The notes under the pieces: generated by a model
Database searches by the model: none
Seen by the model: only the letters and a program-made list of their open reading frames with translations
What the model was told of the DNA's origin: nothing
Shown: positions 47,106 through 56,265 of the stretch, in pieces
How the letters are laid out: every line of letters begins with the position of its first letter
Numbering within the stretch: the first letter of the stretch is position 1
Translations under genes and position numbers: made by a program
From: Desarmillaria ectypa
Lineage: Eukaryota; Basidiomycota; Agaricomycetes; Agaricales; Physalacriaceae
Assembly (NCBI GenBank): GCA_030407005.1
Contig: JAUDYN010000001.1
Span: 3,596,001-3,660,000 of the forward strand
DNA length: 64,000 bases
Direction: 5' to 3'

Positions 47106-47529
47106 TGTTAGGCACCGACTTGGGCACATGACTTGGGGCAGTCAGCTGATCTCTCTGGGCCATTACATGTTCAAATGATCACCCAATTGAGAGACTTAAG
47201 CCAAGGAGCCTTTAGTCTTATGCAGACAAGAAGTGTATGATGTTAATTAAAACAAGAGATAGAGTACAACTGACTAGTTTACTCTGTTTATATAGTATTT
47301 CTACGGCGTGTATATTTAGATGAAACACTACGGTCCATGCACAAACGGTGTTGAAGTTGGATGGTCCGGGAGGATCATAGAACCAATAGAAAGTGTCTGG
47401 GGTGACAGACAGTGAGAACGAGGGTAGTAGCCGGCGAATAGCTGGATACGAGTCAGTTTCTGGATTAGATTAGATGGCTGAGTCATGGATATGACTCGGA
47501 TAAGATAAGATAACGGAAAAATCATAACA
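47106..47529 (-). repeat. Gypsy-1 3' LTR
   Basis: 424 bp. Sense strand has TATATAAA followed about 35 nt later by ATCTCTTGTTTTA (reverse complement at 47,248-47,260), the predicted RNA start. Confidence 0.9.
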
Positions 47530-47540
47530 TTACCCCCTTG
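47530..47540 (-). other. Gypsy-1 polypurine tract
   Basis: Sense AACAAGGGGGTA directly before the 3' LTR; the usual plus-strand DNA primer site. Confidence 0.6.
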
Positions 47541-47561
47541 TTAAAGCAGTCGTCCCGACTG

Positions 47562-50500
47562 CTAAGGCTCTTCTAAAGGGGTGTCATGCTGTGTTGCGAT
47601 TTGACTGATCCAGTACTGATCAATCAGTTTTTTCCATATTTCTTCATCTGGATTGATAATCCATTTAACGCATCCATCTGTTCTTTTGGCGAGGTAGGCT
47701 ACATCGCCATTTTCCGAGTATTCGTGGTCCAGTATCTTGACCACTATTTTCCTGGTTGCAATTTTTGGAGTGTATACGGCATAGTTAATGCTAGCCTGGT
47801 ACTCTTGGATCGCTTCCAAAGCGTTCGTCATCTTGTTTTCTCGGACCCATGAGTTATGTTCCTGAGTCCATCCTTTCCATTTGACTAGGTAGTCCGTGAC
47901 TTTCCTAGATGGTTGTCCTCTTTTGGATCGTACCTTTCTGGTGCGCGAATCCAAAACTTCTTCGATTTCGTACTCTTCCTGCCCGTCGACGAGGTCCGGA
48001 GGAGGAGGCGGCGGTTGTTCTTGGTTGACAAATGAGGGTGCAATGTACGGAGTGAGCAATTTCTCATTAAACCGGGGGTGGATCTTCCAATGTGGTGGCA
48101 GCTTCAACTTGTATGCTGCTACCCCAGATTTCTTGAGGATTTCGAATGGTCCCATTCGTTTGTCATCAAGTTTCTTTTTTGGTCATGGGAGATGAAGGTT
48201 GGCAGTGTCTAGCCATACCTTATCTCCGATCCGGTATTCTCTTTGAGTTTGCTTCTTCTTGTCATATTGCGCCTTCATTTGCGCTGTGGCCTTTTCTAGT
48301 GCTTCATGGACTTCTTTATGGACCTTGGCCATCATTTCCGTGAAGTCAACGGCTGCAGGATTTGCAAAGCCGGTTTTCTGTATTGACTCGGGAATGAGTC
48401 GGGGGTTTCGTCCGTATAGGACCATGAAAGGGCTTTTGCCCGTGGCCGAGTGAATTCAGTTATTGTGGGCAAATTCGGCGAGTGGTAGCCATGCTACCCA
48501 GTCAGTCTGTCAGTGGTTGACAAAGATACGGAGGTATTTCTCAACCTCCTGGTTGACTCTCTCTGTCTGTCCATCGGTCTGTGGATGATAGGCCGTGGAC
48601 GCATTTTGAGTGATGTTTAGCATCCGATAGAGTTCCTTCATGAATGCTGAAACGAATTGTGGTCCTCTGTCTGAGATGACCACCTGCGGCATTCCATGCT
48701 TCACATATACTTGGTTGCGAAGGATTAACGCCCATCCTTCCGCAGATAACTCCTCATTGCATGGAATTAAAAGGATATTCTTTGAGAAATGATCTACAAT
48801 GACCAGTAGAGCATCAAATCCGTCTGACTCGGGGAGTCCGGTGACCATATCGACTGAGATATGTGTCCAGGGTGTATCGGGGATTGCATTGGGGTGAAGG
48901 GGGGTAGCTTTGGCCTGCATATCGCTCTTCGTTCTTTGACAAGTCTCACATCCTTTGATGTATGACTCAACGTCCTTTTTCATCTTCGGCCACCAGTACT
49001 CACGGAGTATGAGTTCTTTGGTTTTGGCTACCCCGGGGTGTCCTGCGGTGATGTGGTCATGGAATTGGGCAATGATTTCACCGTGTAGTATCAAGTCGTT
49101 GGGGACATAGACTCGTCCGTCGTACCACAGGATTTCGTTCTCCTGTGTGATTCCTCTTTTGTGGTTGAGGGACCTTTCGATTCCCTGGTCCCACTGCTCC
49201 TTCTGCTTTGTTGCGTCTCTTATACGCGTGATTCTTTCTTCTGTCGTTGGTAGTATCAATGCTCGGAAATGCTCTGGGGATAAGACAACCACGTCTTTGT
49301 TGTCTTCTTTTCCCTGATCGTGATCGTCTCTTCTACTGAGAAGGTCGGCCTTCTGATTAGCGGTTCTGGCTTTATGTTGAAGAATAAAGTGGTATTCCAC
49401 TAGTTCGGTGACCCACCGAGCTTGTCGGCGATTCAACTTCTGGGGTTTCTGGAAGTATTGAAGGTTCTGGTGGTCAGTCCAGATCTCAATGATTTCTTTG
49501 GCGCCCATGAGATAATGGCGCCACTCCTCTAATGCTAGCATGATTGCTAACAACTCCTTGTCATAGATCTCATAGTTACGCTCGGTGGTTGTGAGCGCTT
49601 TCGACATGAAGGCTACTGGTCTCCATTTGCCTTCCTTTTCCTGGCTAAGTATGGCACCAATGGCTCCGTCACTGGCATCGGCTTCTACTCGGAACTTTCC
49701 GTCATCCGAAGGGATTGTTAGAACTACGTTGGTTGTCATCAACTTCTTGAGTTGTTTAAACACTTGTTCTTGTTTGGGTCCCCACTTCCAGTCTGTTTTC
49801 CCAGTTAACTGGGTAAGGGGACGCACCGTCTTGGAGTAATCCTTGATGAACTTCCGGTAGAAGTTCGTGAATCCTAAGAAAGACTGTAATTCTTTCTTCT
49901 TTGTTGGGGTTGGCCAGTCCGCTATTCCCGCAATCTTGACTGGGTCCATGCGAATGGCGTCTTTGCTGATGATCACCCCAAGGTATTCTGTTTCGAGTAC
50001 TTCAAACTCGCATTTCTCTGCTTTGAGGAACAGTTTGTTCTCTCGGAGTCATTGAAGTACTTGTCGTACTATGTTCCGGTGTTCTGACAATGATTTCGTA
50101 AAGATGAGTATGTCGTTGAGGTATATGGTGACTTTTCCTCCGGCGATCAGATCCTTGAATATGTCATTCATCATCCATTGAAACGTGGCTGGTGAATTCG
50201 TAAGCCTGAAGAATATTACTGTGGGTTCGAAAAGTCCCCGATTAGTTCTGAACATGGCTTTTTCCTCATCTCCATCTCGAATTCGGACATTGTTGTAGCC
50301 CCATCGTACATCCAATTTGGAGAAGTACTTGGCTCCTCGTAGCTTGTCTATTAGTTCGGAAATGAGCGGAAGGGGATAACGATTCTTGATCGTCATTTCA
50401 TTCAGTTTCCGATAATCCTGAACTGGCCATAGAGAGCCATCCTTTTTCTTGATGAAGAAGAAGGGGGAGGCGAAAGGAGATTTCGAGGGACGGATGCGTC

Positions 50501-52376
50501 CCGAGTCTAAGTTCTCGTCTAAGAACTTGTCCAATTGTTCCTGCTCATTGCGATTGAGCAGGTACACCTTGCAATCTAAAGTGGATTTCGCGTTGGGGAT
50601 TAGCTCGATGGCGTGGTCCCAGGGCCATCTTTCTGGTAATTCGTCAAAGCTTTCCTTGGAGAATAGATCTCTAAAGCTTTGATACTGAGGAGGCACGAGC
50701 TCCTCAAATGTCTGCTTCGGCTTTTCCACGTTAGTGGCAGCAGCTAGTTCGTTTGCGTGGTGAACAGCACAAAGAATGATTTCTTCTTGCATGTTGATGG
50801 CAAGAATACTTTCTCCTTCCTCGAGCTCTTCGTCCCATCGGTCTTCCTCATCTGCATCGGGTAAGGTAAAGTGGTTTTGGACGCAATGACATCGCCCGAA
50901 TGTCAGGGTTCCCGCTTTCCAGTTTACGAAAGGATTATGGCGTTTAAGCCAATCATCACCTAAGTATATGGTTTTGGAACCAAGGTCTGTGATGGCGAGG
51001 TCGATGCACTCGCTATGTCCTCCAATCATCATTCGGAGTTCAATGAACTCGGTAACGTCCCCTGCCTTGTTGCGCATTCCATCGGCATTATAGACCGGTA
51101 TAGGGGCTGCGGCCTTCCTGGTGTCCAGTTGGTGTTGCTGAACATAAGTGCGATTGATAGAACTGCCCGTGCAGCCACTATCTAGTAGCGCTCTGGTTGT
51201 CAATATCTTTTTCCCAGTACATGGGGAAAGTTGGATATCCACCAAGAAGTCCCGTCCGGAACTCTTGGTACCTCAAATGTAACGAATGGGTTCATGTAAT
51301 TCGTAGAGTCATTCTCGGGCCAGGCTCTCTCCTGTCTGTAAGCTTTGAATAAGCTCGTCATCGATTTCTCCAAGTCGTTTGGGGTGAACCCAGATGGAGA
51401 GAACTGCTTTGGCATTTGCCAAGTTCTTGGAGTCGCGTATGGCATGCATCGTCCAGTCAATTCCGAATGGCTTGAGCCATTGGAATCCGTCCTGCTTCCC
51501 CATGCGTTCAGAAGCATTTGATACCCCCTTGTTAGGATGGGTGTCGGGATCGTCGCTTCCCCTTGCATTTGGAAGGTCGATGATTTGTTTTTCCGGTGTT
51601 CTGGTTATCGGGGTACTGGCTTTGGATTGGCTGACTTGCCAAATCCTAAACGCCGTGTTGTCCTCTTCGTCGGGAATTTCCACGATGGTAGTTCTGCTGA
51701 AATGCCCCCTTTTTACCGCCTGGGCGCTAGCGGGATCCTGTTCCTGTTCCTCGGCCAGCACCACTCGCGACGGAGTTTGAAGTTCCTTGGTCATTGACTC
51801 CCAGCTAGTGCCTAAGGCGACCTTCGCACGGTTGTTGGCCCTCTGACTTGCCAGCCCGGTTTGGTACTCAGCGTCGTCACATTTTCCACTCCCCGGACCA
51901 GTTTGTCCGGGTCGATCCTGGCCTTGGTTAGAGGCACTGTCCTGGTCCTCCGCCGACCCTGGCGGAACTGGTGAGCTTGCCCTGCCGCTCGAGGCGGGTA
52001 CTGGGACGGTCGGACTTCTGGGAGTCCCGAAGGAGTCCCGCCTACTGGTCCCTGCTCGTTGCTGTGCGCTCAGCAGCATATCCAGTGAGCACTGCTCTTT
52101 GGACTTTGTTGCGGCGCCAACCCCACTTGGCAAGTCCCGCTCCAGTTCGTCGGAGGTTCGGGATTTTTCACTACAGATATTTGTATCAGCTTCTTCGAGA
52201 AGGATGTCATACCTGTTTGTTCTTGATGATTCTTGCTTGGTCTTCGGCTTCTGTGGAATCATAGATATATTCATATTTGTATATGTTTTTCTGTTTTTAT
52301 AATAGTCAGTCTGACCCATGGAATCCGAGGACACACCTTGAGTCTTGGGCGTGCAAGGGAAATCGAACCCTTGATG
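47562..52376 (-). pseudogene. Gypsy-1 pol: protease, RT, RNase H, integrase, chromodomain
   Basis: One long frame (from about 52,376) broken by TGA at 51,309, 51,273, 50,049, 48,510, 48,456 and 48,183. Domains in order: Ser/Pro-rich N-terminus; aspartic protease (RALLDSGCTGSSINRTY, 51,190); RT (KKDGSLWPVQDYRKLNEM, KYFSKLDVRWGYNN, TNSPATFQ, and YLND where YxDD is expected, 50,115); RNase H (FRVEADASDGAIGAILS, WTDHQNLQYF); integrase zinc finger (HITAGHPG, CETCQ) and DDE core (SVDMVTGLP, VISDRGPQF, QTERVNQEVE); chromodomain (YEIEEVLDSR, YLVKWKGWTQEHNSWV, 47,900). At the internal stops Arg is the expected residue (for example LQ-stop-LREN, HLP-stop-PKKK). Loss of the RT Asp and the stops make it inactive. 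Confidence 0.9.
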
Positions 52377-52379
52377 CCC
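52347..52379 (-). promoter_or_regulatory. Stem-loop at Gypsy-1 gag-pol junction
   Basis: Sense GGGC-AT-CAAGGG, loop TTCGATTT, CCCTTG-CAC-GCCC: an outer 4-bp and an inner 6-bp helix starting at the G of the gag TAG stop. Pol follows in the -1 frame, open across the junction. A candidate recoding signal; no perfect X-XXY-YYZ heptamer is seen (nearest GTAAAAG). Confidence 0.5.
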
Positions 52380-54962
52380 TACTCTTTTACCTCCTCGATC
52401 TTGGAGGTGCTTGGCACCACTGCATCAGTGGGCCCCACGTATCTCACCACGTTCTTCTCCTTTCTTGTAGGGCAATCCCTGCTCAGGTGACCCTTTTGGT
52501 CGCACCTGAAACAGCACCCCTCGGCCTTTTGCCGGTCTACGTCCATGGGCTTCCCCGCCCCTCCATACGTTGTCCACTTACCTGTTCCAGCATCCCGACT
52601 GGCTCCTCCACTCCCAGCACTTGGCTTTGGAGCCAAGGAACCTGTCGCCCCAGCGGTGTTCTTGCCGCTGGGTTGCTGTTGCTGGGGACACGGGCCCTGC
52701 TTCTGGCCATCCCGAGGCGTACTTGTGGTCTGGTCAAAGACCCATTTCCGCTGTCGCTCTTCATACATCCTGAGGATGCGTTCCTTCCATTCTGGGTATG
52801 AGCGTGGAATGCTCACACCCATATTTGATATGAAGGTCGTGTAGGAGCTGGGTACTCCTAGCCGCACTGCCTTCACTATTGCGCCACGTTCGGCCTCATC
52901 GGTCCTCCGGCCCGCTAGCTTTGCTTCTTCTTCCAGCTTCTGGAAGTAGTGGGAGGCGGGCTGTGCTCCCATGTGCAAGTCAAACATGCGCTTCTCGTGG
53001 ATTTCCTCGATCGCCAGATCTCGGAATTGTCATGTGACTAGGTCGATGAAGTCGGCCCAGTCGGGGTATCGGAAGTGGGCAGCAGTGCCATCAAAGGCAT
53101 CGCCTACCCAGTATTTGGGTCTCTTGTAGACCCACCAATCCTTGGTGGCACCCTCAAAGTGGGATGTCATGAATAGTACCAGGTGCGATGGCACCTGGAA
53201 ATAGTGTCTGAATACTTCAAAATAGGTGATGCAATCGCCTATGAAGCATTCAATATCGTCATGGTCCCCCTTGAATGGGGCGGGGACCTTGACGAGAGTC
53301 AGCTTGATGCCCAGGTAGGGGGCATCAGTGGCAGCATTCCCGACCGGGTTCGGGATTGGGTCAGAAGGTCCCTGACCAGGGGGTGGTCTTGGGATCGAGA
53401 ATCGATCCGGCCTGTACCCCGGGTAGCCTCTTGGCGGTCCCGGCGGTCTTCCCCTCTTCAGCTCTTTCTCGCGCTCTTGGACTCAGAGATAGTCCGCCAA
53501 TGTCTTACGGGCAGCATCCTCCTTGTCGAGCTCGTCGCGCATCTCTGCTATGTGTCGCTCTTTCTCCTGCAGCTCGGTTCACATCTGCTGCTGAGTTTCT
53601 TCTGCCGTGGCAGGATTTCTTGACGCCCCTGCGGTGGCATTTCCTGCCGGGGCTCCTTCTGCTTCCATTTCTTCTCCCGCCCCTGCAAAGAGAAGACTGC
53701 CACCCTGGTAAGGGTGGTATCCTTGGTGACGTGCCCTGTGATGTGGGGGCGAGTCGGGAAGTGGTCGTGGACTTACGACCGGAGTGTCTGGTGGGTAATC
53801 CGGATACGTTTCATATTGGGGATGGTAGTATTCCATCCCGCCATAGTAACCTGTATCATAGGTAAACGTATTGTATTGGGGCTCTTGCCCCCACTCATTC
53901 CTCTCGTGCCACCTCCAACTTCCAGAGGTGCTGGAGGGTCCTGTCCAGCTCTCATTGTTCCTGTGGGGTTCTGGGTAGTAACCCTGGAAAACGATCCCCT
54001 GCGGCGGGGCAGAAAATTGACCAGTCGTGGTTGGCACGAATCCGGTGGTTGATGATGTTGGCCCTGGCATTGCTAGGGCCTTCCATGGGTACTCGGATGG
54101 GGTCACCCCTGTTGAGGGTGAGCCACTCATCCATTTCGACCCTGGGCTCGTCCCAAAGGTCACAGGCTTCGACATCTCTTCATTGAATTTCCCAGGCTGC
54201 GGTCCGGTATGGACCGAATAGTCTCCGATCGACTTCGGAGAGTTCTGGCCAGATGTAATCAGGCCCGTCGGAGTTAAAAGGGTCGTTGGGGGTATTGGGA
54301 GCAGACGGGACCGGGGCGTTGTCTCCGACGATGTCATCGTCGGACTCGTCATCGGAGAGTTCAATGACGGGGAGGGAGGAGAGGGAGAATTCTTCTCCCT
54401 CATCAGGCCACTGCTCACAGCTCCAGGGGCCATATGGGTGGTTTCGATCCATGTTGGGATCGTCGGGGTGTTGGGGTCCGGAGTACTCAGACCCGCTGTC
54501 GCTGTTGAGCGATGGGGAATTGGACCTTCGCTGGGATAGGCGAGGGGCGGGGGTTCTTGGACGAGGGGGGGGACTGGGGTATGGGGGTGGGGGTTCATCC
54601 ACCTCAGCCCATACGTCCCCCTCGTGTTCTTCGGTCTCCTCGGGACCGATTGTTGGTCGCTCCAGTGCGACAGTGGGTCGTTCCATCCAGTACCGGAGGA
54701 GGATGGCTCTCGCGTTGTAAGCGCGAGCGGATTGGGCAATCTGGGCCCGAAGTTCTGCGATCCCCAGAGATGGGGGCCACAAGTTATTGCTCTCCTCGGA
54801 GGAGGAGGAAGGCTCGACGATGAATCGGGCCCGGGAACCAATGAGTGGTAGCTCCTCTCGTTCTCCCAGTCTTGCGGGGGATAACCCCCTGGGAAGGTCA
54901 TGGGTGGTGGGTGGGACGGGGCGTGGTTCTGGTTCTGGTCGTCGGGGTTGCCTTCTCAGCAA
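52379..54962 (-). pseudogene. Gypsy-1 gag
   Basis: Structural polyprotein. N-terminal Pro/Ser/acidic part starts near 54,962 (MLRRQPRRPEPEPRP) and has TGA at 54,180 and 53,952. A frame change near 53,900 then leads to the capsid frame with TGA at 53,579, 53,483 and 53,030. The capsid ends in MFDLHMGAQPASHYFQKLEE, followed by a normal CCHC zinc knuckle, CFRCDQKGHLSRDC (52,500), and the natural TAG at 52,379-52,381. The fossil at 43-46 kb confirms frame and order of most segments. The N-terminal frame is supported by LNRGD and ARANI matches to the fossil. Confidence 0.85.
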
Positions 54963-55125
54963 TGCCCGGATTTCTTCCTCGTAGATTAGTACGGCGAGGA
55001 CCGTAAAGAAAGATAGTAATATAGCGCTGCCGAGAGAAACAGTCCGGGTTTCTTGAGAATTTCTGTCTTCTCTGGATATGAGGAGTTTCTTCTATATGGC
55101 TAGCGTAATAGAAGAGAGGGGGATA

Positions 55126-55138
55126 ATCTCTTGTTTTA
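55126..55138 (-). other. Gypsy-1 self-priming primer-binding site
   Basis: Sense TAAAACAAGAGAT, directly after the 5' LTR, is exactly complementary to ATCTCTTGTTTTA within the LTR (55,281-55,293 and 47,248-47,260 on this strand), located at the predicted RNA 5' end. No TGG-type tRNA site is present. Confidence 0.7.
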
Positions 55139-55562
55139 TGTTAGGCACCGACTTGGGCACATGACTTGGGGCAGTCAGCTGATCTCTCTGGGCCATTACG
55201 CATTCAAACGATCACCCAATTGAGAGACTTAAGCCAAGGAGCCTTTAGTCTTATGCAGACAAGAAGTGTATGATGTTAATTAAAACAAGAGATAGAGTAC
55301 AACTGACTAGTTTACTCTGTTTATATAGTATTTCTACGGCGTGTATATTTAGATGAAACACTACGGTCCATGCACAAACGGTGTTGAAGTTGGATGGTCC
55401 GGGAGGATCATAGAACCAATAGAAAGTGTCTGGGGTGACAGACAGTGAGAACGAGGGTAGTAGCCGGCGAATAGCTGGATACGAGTCGGTTTCTGGATTA
55501 GATTAGATGGCTGAGTCATGGATATGACTCGGATAAGATAAGATAACGGAAAAATCATAACA
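55139..55562 (-). repeat. Gypsy-1 5' LTR
   Basis: 424 bp, same length as the 3' LTR and about 98.8% identical by eye. Differences cluster at ACGCATTCAAACG against ACATGTTCAAATG, plus TCGG against TCAG. Confidence 0.9.
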
Positions 55563-55567
55563 GCTGC

Positions 55568-55878
55568 TAGTGACAGAACTTGATGAGATCTGTGTACTCT
55601 GCTCCTGGTTTTTGTGTGCTAGTAGCATCCTTTGTTTGCTAGTGGCTGTATTTCACTTAGTCCTGCTAGCATTCGAGTTACTAGTCTGGCCAGCTGGTAG
55701 ATTTAACCCACTAATGGTGTTGCATCTAAGTCCTGGCTGTACCAGTTGCTTACTGCTTTTAACTATCAGCTCAAAGCCTCAGCTATAGTCCTCTATGTAT
55801 CACTAGTATAGGATAGATGTGCAATAGTATTGTTACAAAATCGCAAAATCTAGGTGTGAATGCGTAGACAGCATATCA
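55568..55878 (-). repeat. Gypsy-2 3' LTR, inner part
   Basis: From the Gypsy-1 target site to GCATATCA, the sense start of the LTR (TGATATGC). Directly followed on the internal side by the polypurine tract at 55,879-55,888 (sense GCGGGGGAGA). Confidence 0.75.
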
Positions 55879-56265
55879 TCTCCCCCGCACTGAAATAGTG
55901 ACTGTCCCCAGTCACCTAAGTCCCTTTTGTACTTAGCAGTGCGTCCCACTAGTGGACCCTTACTACTTCCTTTTGAGGTCACAGTTCTCGATCACATTCT
56001 CATCACCAAGTCCAGCTGACACTTAGCCATCAGAGATCATCAAATTCACTTGATGATTTTCAGGTTCACATGCAACAGTGCCGATCTTCTTTGATAGGAC
56101 TCTATTCTTCTCATTCTATTCTCAATACTGGCTGGTATTCTGCTAATACAATCATAGTTTTAGACTCACCACTGGTCGTGCTGACCATTACTAGTCACTG
56201 CCTATACAGTTTTTCCATTACTAGTCTGTTATTACTGCGAATATCAACTGCCTAGATAGTCTTAT

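Larger units (their letters stand above)
47106..55562 (-). mobile_element. Chromodomain Ty3/Gypsy element Gypsy-1, nested in Gypsy-2 LTR
   Basis: 8,457-bp element with 424-bp LTRs at 47,106-47,529 and 55,139-55,562, each beginning TG and ending CA. The target duplication is GCTAC (47,101-47,105) against GCTGC (55,563-55,567), one mismatch. Order on the minus strand: 5' LTR, self-priming site, gag, hairpin, pol (protease, RT, RNase H, integrase, chromodomain), polypurine tract, 3' LTR. LTRs differ at about five sites, all CpG-related, so insertion is recent. Coding frames carry about eleven TGA stops and one gag frame break, so it is defective as read. Confidence 0.93.

Noticed and set aside
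52347..52380. tRNA-like T-arm (GGTTCGATTTCC) at the Gypsy-1 gag-pol junction
   Set aside because: The loop has eight bases instead of seven and no matching 5' half (acceptor, D arm, anticodon arm) lies upstream; better explained as a stem-loop at the junction.
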